DNA of 64,000 bases, from NCBI GenBank assembly GCA_016934535.1, contig JAFGSQ010000016.1:72216-136215 (forward strand). Reading direction: 5' to 3'. The stretch is from a candidate division WOR-3 bacterium (GTDB taxonomy: Bacteria > SDB-A). The notes under the pieces were generated by a model. That model made no database searches, had not been told where the DNA came from, and saw only the letters and a program-made list of their open reading frames with translations. Shown one piece after another: positions 32,403-40,877 of this stretch (the first letter of the stretch is position 1; each line of letters starts with the position of its first letter). Both the position numbers and the translations under genes were made by a program.

Positions 32403-33083
32403 TCACCTCAGTTTTTCTTTCGCCCATTCTGCCTCCTGACTTTCGGGATATGCGTCAATAACGTCCGCAAAAAATCTTTGCGATTCGGACTCTATACCGG
32501 TGGCAAGTTTGCACAAGCCGCACTTATACAAAGCCGAAGGCATGAAAGGACTCAGTGGATAATTGGCTCTGAAAAGCGAGTAATTCGAGAAAGCATCATC
32601 GTATTTTTTCTGGTTGAATTGCGACTCCGCCAGATAGAAAAGGGCGTCGGAATTTTTCAGGCTTGCCGGATATAATCTCAAAAAATCAACGAAAGCCATC
32701 TCGGCTATATCATAATTTCCCCTGGAGAAATCCACCATTGCTCTCTCAAAAGCCTGCTCGGAAGCAGTTCTGTCCGTATCGGACATATTCTGGATCCTGT
32801 GAGTCAAAGCGTCCAGCTGGCTTTTCGAAAGCTGGAGCGCCTGCCTCAGAGCTTCGATTTTTTCGTTCAGATTCTGCAGGTTCTGAAGATAATAGGCGTC
32901 GTTTTCGCGCTGATAGTGAGATATGTCACTCGTCGTCGAGTCAAGTGAATTCACTTTTTCTTCCACTCTAACCAGCCTCTGGTCCATCTCTCTGACCGTG
33001 TCCCTGACATAGTCGAAATCCTTCTTGACCGAACAAGACAGGACAGACAAGCACAAAAAAGCCGGGAAGAAAGTCTTTTTCAT
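32403..33083 (-). CDS. cpoB: CpoB/YbgF-like Tol-Pal lipoprotein (coiled coil plus TPR)
   Basis: A 226-residue lipoprotein (lipobox SVLSC, Cys17). Residues about 20-100 form a coiled coil (RLVRVEEKVNSLDS ... NLNEKIEALRQALQLSKSQL) and about 108-226 form TPR units (FERAMVDFSRGNYDIAEMAF, LFYLAESQFNQKKYDDAFSN, ALYKCGLCKLATGIESESQRF). This is the YbgF/CpoB layout; the protein links PBP1B activity to the Tol system in Escherichia coli, where it is periplasmic rather than lipidated. ATGA overlap with pal upstream. Confidence 0.88.
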   Translation of the reverse strand: MKKTFFPAFLCLSVLSCSVKKDFDYVRDTVREMDQRLVRVEEKVNSLDSTTSDISHYQRENDAYYLQNLQNLNEKIEALRQALQLSKSQLDALTHRIQNMSDTDRTASEQAFERAMVDFSRGNYDIAEMAFVDFLRLYPASLKNSDALFYLAESQFNQKKYDDAFSNYSLFRANYPLSPFMPSALYKCGLCKLATGIESESQRFFADVIDAYPESQEAEWAKEKLR

Positions 33084-33586
33084 ATCTGCCTCGAAGGCCT
33101 GAATTCAACTCTTCTGTTTTTTGCCCAGACGCTTTCGCCCGTTCCTACGGCCGCGGGTCTTTCACGCCCGTAAGAAACAGTAATCAGCCTGTCCGGTGCT
33201 ATACCGTAATTTATCAGATAGGCTCGGCAGGCGTCGGCTCTTTTCTGGCCGAGTGCCAGGTTGTAATCTGAAGTTCCTCTTTCGTCGCAATGTCCTTCGA
33301 GTACGACTTTGACCGACGGGTATTTCTGCATTTCCCTCGCGTTTTGTGAAATTATATCGCGGGCGGAAGAGCTCAATTCAAATGAATTGTAATCGAAATA
33401 CACAGTTTTCAGTACAATCAGGTCTTCGGGGGCCGTCGTTGCAATTGTGTCGTTTTCTCCGTTGAGACCGTTTAATGTCGTGTCGATGATAACCGTGTCG
33501 TCGTCGTTTCTTTTTGGCGTGCAGGAAAAAAGAACGGCAATTGAAATTACAATAAAAACCGCAATAGATGAATCCTTTAATTTCAT
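33080..33586 (-). CDS. pal: Peptidoglycan-associated lipoprotein Pal (OmpA domain)
   Basis: A 168-residue outer-membrane lipoprotein (lipobox VLFSC, Cys22) with an Asp/Thr-rich linker and a C-terminal OmpA domain (about 58-165): VYFDYNSFELSSSARDIISQ, VVLEGHCDERGTSDYNLALG, QKRADACRAYLINYGIAPDR and WAKNRRVEFRPS. The Asp and Arg of the OmpA fold bind diaminopimelate, so this bacterium probably has meso-DAP peptidoglycan (inference, supported by dapB). Length is typical. Confidence 0.96.
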   Translation of the reverse strand: MKLKDSSIAVFIVISIAVLFSCTPKRNDDDTVIIDTTLNGLNGENDTIATTAPEDLIVLKTVYFDYNSFELSSSARDIISQNAREMQKYPSVKVVLEGHCDERGTSDYNLALGQKRADACRAYLINYGIAPDRLITVSYGRERPAAVGTGESVWAKNRRVEFRPSRQI

Positions 33587-33601
33587 GTTTCCTCCATTTT
33601 T

Positions 33602-34846
33602 TTATTTCGACCAGGCGGGCATTACACTTCCCGGAGAAGAAACTATTTCTCTCACGAAAGTGCCGTCGAAATTCATAGTGTAAAGTCTGTCGTTTCCCGA
33701 CCTGTTGCTCGAAAAAACAACGTGAAGTCCGTCTGGAGACCACGAGGGATCTTCGTTGTCTCCGACAGCCGTCAGTTGTCTTAAATTGTCTCCAGAAGGT
33801 GAAACACTGAATATCTGGAAAGACCCTCCTCCCTGCATTCCGACAAAAAGTATCCTGTCTCCCCTCGGAGACCACGCCGGCGATGTGTTGTAGGAACCTG
33901 TGAAGGTGATCTGCCTCGCGTTGATGCCGTCTCTTCCCGAAACGTAGATCTGAGGTCCACCGGCTCTGTCGCTCGTGAAAGCGATTTCATTGCCGGAGGG
34001 CGACCACGTCGGAGAACACTCTATCGAATGTGCGGTAGTGACTCTTTTGAGGTTGTTGCCCGGAAGTTCGAGGACATATATGTCAGTATTTCCGTCGATG
34101 TTCATCGCGAAAGCCAACGAACTCCCGTCCGGTGAAAATTCACCTCCGACTTGCAGGTTACCGGAAACGGGGATGGGTTCAAGTTTGCCCTGTGCCAAAG
34201 TAACTATTTCGGGTTTTTCGCTGACGTATGAAGTAAAAAGCAAACCTCCTGATGAGTTCCAGAAAGGAGAAATGTTTATGGACCCGTTGCTGACAAAACT
34301 TTCGTCGTTGAAACCGTCGTAATCGCAGACACGAACGCCCGAGGTCGAGTGGCCTCTTCTCGTATAGGCTATCCTGGTAGTAAAAATACCCTTTTCGCCT
34401 GTCAGGGCCGCTACAATGTCGTCTGAAAACTCGTGAGAGATTTTCCTTATCTGATCGCGCGATCCCGTGTACGTATTCTCGAAAATCGCACTTTCTGAAT
34501 ACAGGTCAAGAAGAACTCCTTTTATCAGAATCTTCCCTCCTTCTTCGGAGATCGACGCGATGGCGATAGCTTCGGTTCCCGTCGCCTGAAGCTTACTCCA
34601 CCTGGGAGGCAAAAGGTCGCCAATCGTCAAACCGGCTTCTTGCGGTGTGACTATGGAAAAATAAAGGCTGTAAAGAAGGTCGGAACCGACAATCTGCTGG
34701 GACTGAGTCGCCGTTCCTGAAAGTTCTCCGGAAGAAGTGAACGGCATGATTATTATGTCAATTTGCTCTTTTCCGTAAGCTGTTATTCCGACGTAGATGT
34801 CACTCTGTGACAAAAACAGGTTCAATATCAAATACAAAGCAAACAT
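33602..34846 (-). CDS. tolB: Tol-Pal system beta-propeller protein TolB
   Basis: A 414-residue periplasmic protein with a signal peptide (MFALYLILNLFLSQSDIYVG), an N-terminal alpha/beta domain (about 20-155) and a six-bladed propeller (about 160-410). Five WD40-like PD40 units are readable: FSPDGSSLAFAMNIDGNTDI, WSPSGNEIAFTSDRAGGPQI, WSPRGDRILFVGMQGGGSFQ, WSPDGLHVVFSSNRSGNDRL. TolB relays from TolA to Pal. It lies in the usual tolQ-R-A-B-pal order. Confidence 0.95.
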   Translation of the reverse strand: MFALYLILNLFLSQSDIYVGITAYGKEQIDIIIMPFTSSGELSGTATQSQQIVGSDLLYSLYFSIVTPQEAGLTIGDLLPPRWSKLQATGTEAIAIASISEEGGKILIKGVLLDLYSESAIFENTYTGSRDQIRKISHEFSDDIVAALTGEKGIFTTRIAYTRRGHSTSGVRVCDYDGFNDESFVSNGSINISPFWNSSGGLLFTSYVSEKPEIVTLAQGKLEPIPVSGNLQVGGEFSPDGSSLAFAMNIDGNTDIYVLELPGNNLKRVTTAHSIECSPTWSPSGNEIAFTSDRAGGPQIYVSGRDGINARQITFTGSYNTSPAWSPRGDRILFVGMQGGGSFQIFSVSPSGDNLRQLTAVGDNEDPSWSPDGLHVVFSSNRSGNDRLYTMNFDGTFVREIVSSPGSVMPAWSK

Positions 34847-34863
34847 CGCTGTCTCTCCCCTGA

Positions 34864-35487
34864 TTACTTGTGTTCAAAATAAAAATGGACGACGACGGAA
34901 TTTCCGAACCTTTCTGGCAGCGGAGGAAGAGGTGAAGAATTTCTGACAGCTCTGAGACCAGCGAGGTCCAGCGCCGAGTTTCCCGAGCTCTCTTCTATCT
35001 CTGCCCCGGATATTTCCCCGTTCGAATTTATTGTGAATTTTATAGTCGCTTTTCTTATTTCCGCTCCGGCACCTAGAGGGTCGGAATAATACCTGGAAAC
35101 TTTTCTGACTATTGACTTGATGTAGGGATCTTCAGGTCCGACGCCGGGAATGTTTACGGATATCGGATCGCTTCCTCCCGTCGCGACCGGCAGGACGTTC
35201 TGCTGATCGGTCTGTGTTACGTCGTCTTGCTGAATGACCGTTGTCTGGTTCTGGTTGTCTGTCTGCAGAAGCGGCTGTGTTTCTGCAGTACTACCCGTGT
35301 GGCTTTGCGTTCTATCGCTGGAGGCTACCAGATTGACTCTGTATCTTACAATCTCAGTGACCACTGTAAAATCACTCATTTTCACGAAAACTGCTCCTGC
35401 CAATAATGCAAAAACTGCGTGTGCCGCGAATGAAAACGAAAATCCCTTGAACGTGTCAGCGCTTGACCGTGTATACAAGTTCGACAT
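34864..35487 (-). CDS. tolA: TolA/TonB-like energy-transducer protein
   Basis: A 207-residue inner-membrane protein with one N-terminal hydrophobic helix (FSFSFAAHAVFALLAGAVFV, about 14-33), a Gln/Thr-rich periplasmic linker (about 62-110) and a C-terminal TonB-like domain (about 118-205: IKSIVRKVSRYYSDPLG, ATIKFTINSNGEISGAEIEE, LAGLRAVRNSSPLPPLPERF). It would couple TolQ-TolR proton energy to TolB-Pal. The ATG at 35487 with AGGGA ribosome site is preferred to the TTG at 35508. The start overlaps tolR by 32 bases. Confidence 0.88.
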   Translation of the reverse strand: MSNLYTRSSADTFKGFSFSFAAHAVFALLAGAVFVKMSDFTVVTEIVRYRVNLVASSDRTQSHTGSTAETQPLLQTDNQNQTTVIQQDDVTQTDQQNVLPVATGGSDPISVNIPGVGPEDPYIKSIVRKVSRYYSDPLGAGAEIRKATIKFTINSNGEISGAEIEESSGNSALDLAGLRAVRNSSPLPPLPERFGNSVVVHFYFEHK

Positions 35488-35902
35488 TGTTAATCCCTGC
35501 CTTCGCAACTGCTCTGACGCAGTCGAGCACGTGTTTGTACATCGCCGAGGAATCAGCCTCTATGCTCACCGGTGTCAAAGGATCGAGTGCCCTGAGACGG
35601 GGTATGAGGTCCTCGGCCGCTGAAAGAGTTTCACTCGAAACGGCTCTCTGACCAAGGTAAAGACCGAAAAAAATATTTCCGGTGCTGTCAATTGAAATGA
35701 CGGAAGTTTTTAGGTCTTCGGGTACGACTTCCGAGCGGGCGCTGTCGCTCAAAACAGGCACACCGACAGAAGACCTCACCCTCTGTTCGTTTATAAGCGG
35801 GACGGTAATCATGAACATTATAAGCAGAGACATCGTTACGTCCACCAAACTGGTGACATTTATTCCGGACATCGGTTTCAGTTCGTCGGAAACCGCCATC
35901 AT
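35456..35902 (-). CDS. tolR: TolR/ExbD-family proton-channel subunit
   Basis: A 148-residue protein with one N-terminal membrane helix carrying the essential Asp (INVTSLVDVTMSLLIMFMIT, Asp21 in VDVTM) and a periplasmic domain ending VSIEADSSAMYKHVLDCVRA VAKAGI. With TolQ it forms the proton channel of the Tol-Pal machine. Length is normal. Between tolQ and tolA in the expected order. Confidence 0.94.
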   Translation of the reverse strand: MMAVSDELKPMSGINVTSLVDVTMSLLIMFMITVPLINEQRVRSSVGVPVLSDSARSEVVPEDLKTSVISIDSTGNIFFGLYLGQRAVSSETLSAAEDLIPRLRALDPLTPVSIEADSSAMYKHVLDCVRAVAKAGINNVELVYTVKR

Positions 35903-35909
35903 TCACCTC

Positions 35910-36602
35910 TCATGAAATCATGCCCCAAACAAGGGATTTTTCAATTATTTCGTCCGAAAAATTTTCCATTGATACTACCATGCTTCTAAGTTTGGAATTC
36001 AGTCCGTTGTAAAGCATCACGGCCGGAATGGCGACCAGCAATCCGACGATAGTCGTCACAAGAGCTGCCGCAACACCGGGGCCAATGGCTGAAATGTCGG
36101 TTGATTTGTGCTGTCCCATCGCCATGAAAGACAGCATTATGCCCCACACTGTACCCAGCAGGCCGAAAAAAGGCGCCACGGTAGTAGTAGTCGCGAGAAA
36201 CGTTATTTTTCCCTCTAGCCTGTGCATTTCCTCTCTGACAAGTTTTTCCGAGAGCATTTTAATCTCTTCGAGTTTCGGTTTTGCCGGTACAGGGGCTTCG
36301 GGATTCGGAGTAAAAAAAAGTCTGTTGTGAAGGCCGATGAATATCCTTGCAAAAGGTGCCGGGTCGCCGACGATAGTCAGATTTCCCATCATCTCTTTGG
36401 TTTTGATGTTGCCGAAAGTAGTTTCAAAACTGTTGTTGAGAGACGTCGCTTTTCTGAAAAGCAGAAACCTTTCAACCGCGATCGAAACCGTAAAAAAAGA
36501 TATTATAAAAAGCGCGCCTAGGATCACCCAGGTGACGGGATCGTTTTTGGATATGCGTGCCGCGTTTTCGTACGACAGTGCCGAAAGGTAAATCAGGACC
36601 AT
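35910..36602 (-). CDS. tolQ: TolQ/ExbB-family proton-channel subunit
   Basis: A 230-residue three-helix membrane protein: first helix about 22-45 (WVILGALFIISFFTVSIAVE), then a cytoplasmic region, and the paired conserved helices with ATTTTVAPFFGLLGTVWGIM and GPGVAAALVTTIVGLLVAIP. These blocks define the MotA/TolQ/ExbB domain. The ATG overlaps the 3' end of trpS by 10 bases, so the tol genes are read through from trpS. Confidence 0.95.
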   Translation of the reverse strand: MVLIYLSALSYENAARISKNDPVTWVILGALFIISFFTVSIAVERFLLFRKATSLNNSFETTFGNIKTKEMMGNLTIVGDPAPFARIFIGLHNRLFFTPNPEAPVPAKPKLEEIKMLSEKLVREEMHRLEGKITFLATTTTVAPFFGLLGTVWGIMLSFMAMGQHKSTDISAIGPGVAAALVTTIVGLLVAIPAVMLYNGLNSKLRSMVVSMENFSDEIIEKSLVWGMIS

Positions 36603-37573
36603 AATCCGGTTTTCTCCTTAACTTCTTTCATTGTTGACTTGGCCGTTTCGCGGGCTTTCCTGCTGCCCTCCGAAAGGATTTCCTTGACGTCAGGAATTCT
36701 TGAAAGCCACTTCTCCTTGTTTTCCCTGTAAGGTGCGAGTTCTTTTGCGAGGTTTTCAGCGAGTATTTTTTTACATTCGAAACAGCCGATGGAAGCTTTT
36801 ATACATCCTTCTTTACAATATTCTATCTGCTGGGGTGTGGAAAGTAAACCGTGCAGGGAAAAAACGTTGCATTCGGTCGGTACACCGGGATCTGTTTTTT
36901 TCTGTCTTCGGGTATCCGTGACTGCCGTCGCCAGTTTTTTGTTAATTTCCTCCGGTGAGTCCGACAGGTAAATGCAGTTGCCCAGACTTTTCGACATTTT
37001 TAATTTTCCGTCCAGGCCGAGAATGACCGCTCCTTTACCTATAATCGGCTGAGGTTCGGGAAAAGTGTCACCGAAAGTTGCGTTGAATTTTCTGACAATT
37101 TCCCTGCAGAGTTCGAGGTGAGGGAGCTGGTCTTTACCGACGGGGACAAGTTCCGATTTGTAGACAAGTATGTCTGCAGCCATCAAAACCGGATAGTCGA
37201 GCAGTCCGACATTGACGTTGTCTGCGTTTTGAGCGACTTTGTCCTTGAAAGTAGGTACCCTTTCGCACCACGAAAGAGGGGTGGCACAGTTGAGTATCCA
37301 CGCAAGTTCCGTATGTTCGGGAACCATAGACTGAACCATCAGGACTGAGGTCTCGGGATTCAATCCCGCCGAAAGGTAGGAAACGGCGGCGTCCAGAACT
37401 CTACCTTGAAGCTCGCCGGGGTCATACCTGACGGTCATGGCGTGGTAATCCACTATTCCGTAGACACAGTCGTATTTATCCTGAATTCCTATCCATTGTT
37501 TCAGAGCTCCGAAATAATTGCCGACGTGGAGGTTTCCCGAGGGCTGGATTCCGGAAAAAACCTTTTTGCTCAA
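36593..37573 (-). CDS. trpS: Tryptophanyl-tRNA synthetase
   Basis: A 326-residue class I synthetase that charges tRNA-Trp. HIGH-like motif PSGNLHVGNY near residue 12, KMSKS motif LKMSKSLGN near residue 195, and the tryptophan-pocket region VYGIVDYHAMTVRYDP. Length is normal. It lies between rlmN and tolQ, with a 3-base gap after the rlmN stop, and probably drives expression of the downstream tol genes. Confidence 0.96.
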   Translation of the reverse strand: MSKKVFSGIQPSGNLHVGNYFGALKQWIGIQDKYDCVYGIVDYHAMTVRYDPGELQGRVLDAAVSYLSAGLNPETSVLMVQSMVPEHTELAWILNCATPLSWCERVPTFKDKVAQNADNVNVGLLDYPVLMAADILVYKSELVPVGKDQLPHLELCREIVRKFNATFGDTFPEPQPIIGKGAVILGLDGKLKMSKSLGNCIYLSDSPEEINKKLATAVTDTRRQKKTDPGVPTECNVFSLHGLLSTPQQIEYCKEGCIKASIGCFECKKILAENLAKELAPYRENKEKWLSRIPDVKEILSEGSRKARETAKSTMKEVKEKTGLWS

Positions 37574-37576
37574 AAT

Positions 37577-38617
37577 TCACCTCATTTTCTTTTGTTTTCC
37601 TGTGAAGAGTTGTCCGCACGCGGCTTGTATATCTTCTCCTTTGCTGAACCTTGTAGTTACTTCTACCCCTTCTTTTTTCAGGGCTTCCTGAAATCTCAGA
37701 AGTATTGCCGGCTCAGGTCTTTCGAAGCCTTTCTCTGCGCGGTTATAAGGGATCAGGTTCACTTTGCAAAGAACTCCATCAAGCAGTTCCGATAGTTTTC
37801 TCGCGTCCGAAGGTCCGTCGTTGAAACCTTTTATCAAAACGTATTCGAAAGTCACCTTCTTGTTCGTTATATCCGTGTATTGCTTGACGGCGTCCATGAG
37901 AGCCGACAAAGTCCATTTCCTTGCCACAGGCATGATTTTCTTCCTGTCGGTATCGTTCGAAGCGTTCAGAGAAACAGCCAGTTTGTATTGTTTGGCGCTT
38001 TTTGCCAGAAATAGTATTCCCGGCACTACCCCCGCAGTGGAAACTGTGATTTTTCTCTGGCCGATCCCGAGCATTCTCTTGTCGTTAATCATGTCGCACG
38101 CAGCCATTGCTCCTTTGTAGTCGTAAAAAGGCTCCCCCATCCCCATCAGGACGACATTTGTAGGGTTCGCCTTTCCGGCGGACGCGGCGAGAAGAACCTG
38201 AACGGCTATCTCGTAAGGCGTCAGCTGTCTTACGAATCCCATTCCTCCTGTAGCGCAGAAAAGACATCCGTACGGGCAACCTATTCCGGTCGAAACGCAC
38301 ACGGTCGTCCTGCCCCCTTCTTTTATGAGAACGGTTTCCGCTTCATTTTTGTCCCAAAACTTCACTTTATACTTTACCGTTTTATCACCGGATTTATTCA
38401 TTTTTTCTATCTCCGGCAAGTAAATCTTTTCCCTGAGGTCTTCTCTGACGGAAGTCGGCAAATTGGACATCGAAAGAGGATCCAGTGCCTTCTTTTTCCA
38501 TATCCATTCGAGTATCTGACCTTCCCTGTAAGAAGGAAGCCCCTCTTTGTGACAATAATCGGAAAGATTGTCCGGAACAGGTTCCATGAACTTATGCTTT
38601 CTTTCTTCGGTGTTCAT
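37577..38617 (-). CDS. rlmN: Dual-specificity RNA methyltransferase RlmN
   Basis: A 346-residue radical SAM enzyme that methylates C2 of adenosine 2503 in 23S rRNA and A37 of some tRNAs. The SAM cluster motif is CPYGCLFC (in IGCPYGCLFCATGGMGF), the substrate-carrying Cys is in the C-terminal AACGQLF, and VVLMGMGEPFYDY and LAVSLNASNDTDR are conserved. An N-terminal helical domain (LPSYREGQILEWIWKK) binds RNA. ATGA overlap with the rhodanese gene upstream. Confidence 0.96.
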   Translation of the reverse strand: MNTEERKHKFMEPVPDNLSDYCHKEGLPSYREGQILEWIWKKKALDPLSMSNLPTSVREDLREKIYLPEIEKMNKSGDKTVKYKVKFWDKNEAETVLIKEGGRTTVCVSTGIGCPYGCLFCATGGMGFVRQLTPYEIAVQVLLAASAGKANPTNVVLMGMGEPFYDYKGAMAACDMINDKRMLGIGQRKITVSTAGVVPGILFLAKSAKQYKLAVSLNASNDTDRKKIMPVARKWTLSALMDAVKQYTDITNKKVTFEYVLIKGFNDGPSDARKLSELLDGVLCKVNLIPYNRAEKGFERPEPAILLRFQEALKKEGVEVTTRFSKGEDIQAACGQLFTGKQKKMR

Positions 38618-39057
38618 TCGACCGGATATCCGAGTTGTATCCAGGATTTAATCCCCCCGGACAGATTCAACACTCTTATGAAATTCAATTCTTTCATGAT
38701 TGTGGCCGCGCTCGAACTCCTCGCTCCGTGTTTGCAGTATAAAAGATAGAGACATTCCCTGGGAAAAGTATCGATTATTTCCCTGAAATTCTCAGAACCG
38801 TAATTTACGTTTATCGAATTGGATATCCTGAAAGAATCGAATTCTTCGGGCCGTCTTACGTCTATAATACGGACACTGCCGTCGGACAATCTCAGTATTT
38901 CCTGCGTCTGTTCGGGCGTGACGTCCATGTAAACGGTATCTCTGTTCAACAATTCGACACAGACAGATTCCATACTCATCCCTCTCCTCGCGTTACAGCT
39001 TGATAAAGTGATTCCGGTTGAAGATAAAACAATAATCCCTGCCAAATATTTTTTCAC
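38614..39057 (-). CDS. Rhodanese-domain lipoprotein
   Basis: A 147-residue lipoprotein (lipobox TLSSC, Cys21) with a single rhodanese domain (about 45-145): IIDVRRPEEFDSFRISNSIN, then the active-site loop YCKHGARSSSAAT whose Cys can carry persulfide, then GGIKSWIQLGYPVE. A periplasmic or outer-membrane sulfurtransferase or thiol-redox role is likely. GTG start with GAGG ribosome site; coupled to rlmN downstream. Confidence 0.88.
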   Translation of the reverse strand: MKKYLAGIIVLSSTGITLSSCNARRGMSMESVCVELLNRDTVYMDVTPEQTQEILRLSDGSVRIIDVRRPEEFDSFRISNSINVNYGSENFREIIDTFPRECLYLLYCKHGARSSSAATIMKELNFIRVLNLSGGIKSWIQLGYPVE

Positions 39058-39124
39058 AATAAACCTCTTATCTGTAATTACTCCTTTTTTCTTATCTACA
39101 TTCCAATGTATTGTTTTCAGAATC

Positions 39125-40876
39125 TCAGTAACGGTTGAATTTTCTGCTGAAAGTCGCCTGTCCTATCCTGGCGAGCACGAAATAACTTCCCGCCTGGATT
39201 CCCTCTCCAATATCCTCTGATAATAAGTGGTGTCCCTCCGAATACCTGCCTTCAGCGACGACATAGACGCTTCTTCCTGTGACGTCAAAAATCTTTACTG
39301 AAACGTCGGTCATCTCAGTGAGAGAGAATTCGACTCTCAACAATCCCTCCGAAAAGACGGACGCGAATTCCACCTGCGCCGGAACGACAGTGACAGGCAT
39401 CTCTTCAACGGAATTAATTTCGTAAGACACGGTGTAGAATCCTTCCGGAGCCGTGTAGGGATCCCTTTCGGTCCTTCCGGAGGAGTCTGTCGCCTGGATA
39501 AAGTAATCAATAACAGCAGTGTCGTCGGCGACCGGTTGAGGCAAAATACACCAAAAACTGTCGGGAAAGCCGGTTACCCTCTCCATTGTCTCAAAATTTT
39601 CAAAAACGCTGTCTCCGTGGAACTTCCACGCGAAAAACACCTGATCGCTTATTACGCCTTCGCCGCTGTAATCATGGACGAGAGCGCGGATTCTCAGTTC
39701 GAAAGGATCTATACCGGGGTCGTGATCTACAAAAAGCATTCCGGGGTCGAAAATAGCCATAGTCCTGCAGTGGATGGCGTCTGTGGGTTCAAAACTGTAA
39801 TCCGTATAACCTACTGCGTCGTAACCGGGCATCTCCCTCTCGTAAAAGTTGATCGCGGCAGTGTCGTACAATGTATTGCCGGTCACCGGCACGTAGACTT
39901 TATTGTTGAGTATCAGGCTGTTGACGTAAGCGGCGTATATGCTATCAGGACAGTTGAGCCTGACGACCTCGTAATTTCTGCCGTAACAGTTTGTAAGAGT
40001 CGTAATGTAATTCGCGAGCTGATTGAGAGCGGCGTCGTCAACTCCGTTCCTTATGACGACAACTTTCTCTTCCGAAAGAAATTTAGCATAACAATCTATG
40101 TGATTTATGTAGCTTCCGAGCGGGTCGTTGAAAGTGTAATAGTTGGAAATTCCCCAGTAGGCGAGCATCAAAGCGTTGACCGAATCTACGGACAAAGACG
40201 GGTTGTCGTCTGAATATACGTTGTTGCTCGACATCGCTCTGCCGTGGCCGTCGCACATCATATTGCCGCCCGTGTGAGCGAGCATTGTTTTCCACAGTTT
40301 TATTCCGAGAGCCGGTGCGAGGTCCCAGTTGGACTCGTCGTCGTCTATCCTGCCGTGAGTGTATCTTCTGTTGTAGACGTGGTCTGAAATTCCCACTGAA
40401 TCGTTTCCGTCGAAGACCGACCAGGGGCCGTAATCCCTCGTCCAGTAGCTGTTGGTTGGAGTCGAAACGAAAGTTACGTCGGAGAGAGAAATGCCGTGGC
40501 TCGTGAAAGCCGACTGGGCGGACGAGACGTTGTCCGTAAGACAGGTGACGTGGAGATCCTGAGCGAGATCTGATATAAGATTCCACGGCAGTCCGACGGG
40601 ATATCTTATGAGAACGGAAACCGCCGGTTCCCACTCGGCGCACATCCTGACGGGCGCGGCGGGAGGATCGGTCGGCACAACGGGATCTTTTCCCATGGAA
40701 GGATAATATTCAGGCAGAAGCGGTTTTAAAGGGCCTGGATCGTGAGGAGGATGATTGACAGACATTCCGTCGACGATTAGTTCGGCGAATTCTCCGGAAA
40801 ACGGCCCTTCTTCATGTCCGGGTATCCAGGTATTCGCGGAAGTGAGTACAATTGTCAGAACGAATATTAAAAACAT
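39125..40876 (-). CDS. Secreted peptidylarginine deiminase-like protein (PPAD family) with T9SS tail
   Basis: A 583-residue exported protein. A signal peptide covers residues 1-14 (MFLIFVLTIVLTSA). The Porphyromonas-type deiminase domain runs about 75-400 with SYWTRDYGPW (Asp148), HTGGNMMCDGHGRA, YINHIDCYAKF (His259, Asp261) and PTDAIHCRTMAIFD (Cys370), in the order and spacing expected of a guanidino-modifying enzyme triad. An Ig-like segment follows and residues about 510-583 form a type A T9SS sorting domain (VSVKIFDVTGRSVYVVAEG ... AGSYFVLARIG). The ATG at 40876 with AAGGAAGG ribosome site is chosen over the TTG at 40894. Its substrate may be peptidylarginine or agmatine. Confidence 0.85.
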   Translation of the reverse strand: MFLIFVLTIVLTSANTWIPGHEEGPFSGEFAELIVDGMSVNHPPHDPGPLKPLLPEYYPSMGKDPVVPTDPPAAPVRMCAEWEPAVSVLIRYPVGLPWNLISDLAQDLHVTCLTDNVSSAQSAFTSHGISLSDVTFVSTPTNSYWTRDYGPWSVFDGNDSVGISDHVYNRRYTHGRIDDDESNWDLAPALGIKLWKTMLAHTGGNMMCDGHGRAMSSNNVYSDDNPSLSVDSVNALMLAYWGISNYYTFNDPLGSYINHIDCYAKFLSEEKVVVIRNGVDDAALNQLANYITTLTNCYGRNYEVVRLNCPDSIYAAYVNSLILNNKVYVPVTGNTLYDTAAINFYEREMPGYDAVGYTDYSFEPTDAIHCRTMAIFDPGMLFVDHDPGIDPFELRIRALVHDYSGEGVISDQVFFAWKFHGDSVFENFETMERVTGFPDSFWCILPQPVADDTAVIDYFIQATDSSGRTERDPYTAPEGFYTVSYEINSVEEMPVTVVPAQVEFASVFSEGLLRVEFSLTEMTDVSVKIFDVTGRSVYVVAEGRYSEGHHLLSEDIGEGIQAGSYFVLARIGQATFSRKFNRY

Positions 40877-40877
40877 G

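Noticed and set aside
39536-40213. 225-residue plus-strand open frame
   Set aside because: It is antisense to the deiminase gene, lacks a ribosome site and family pattern and has odd Val/Tyr/Arg composition; the minus strand gives clear motifs.
40083-40643. 186-residue minus-strand Arg-rich open frame
   Set aside because: It is another frame of the deiminase gene with extreme Arg content, as expected from a shadow of a coding sequence.
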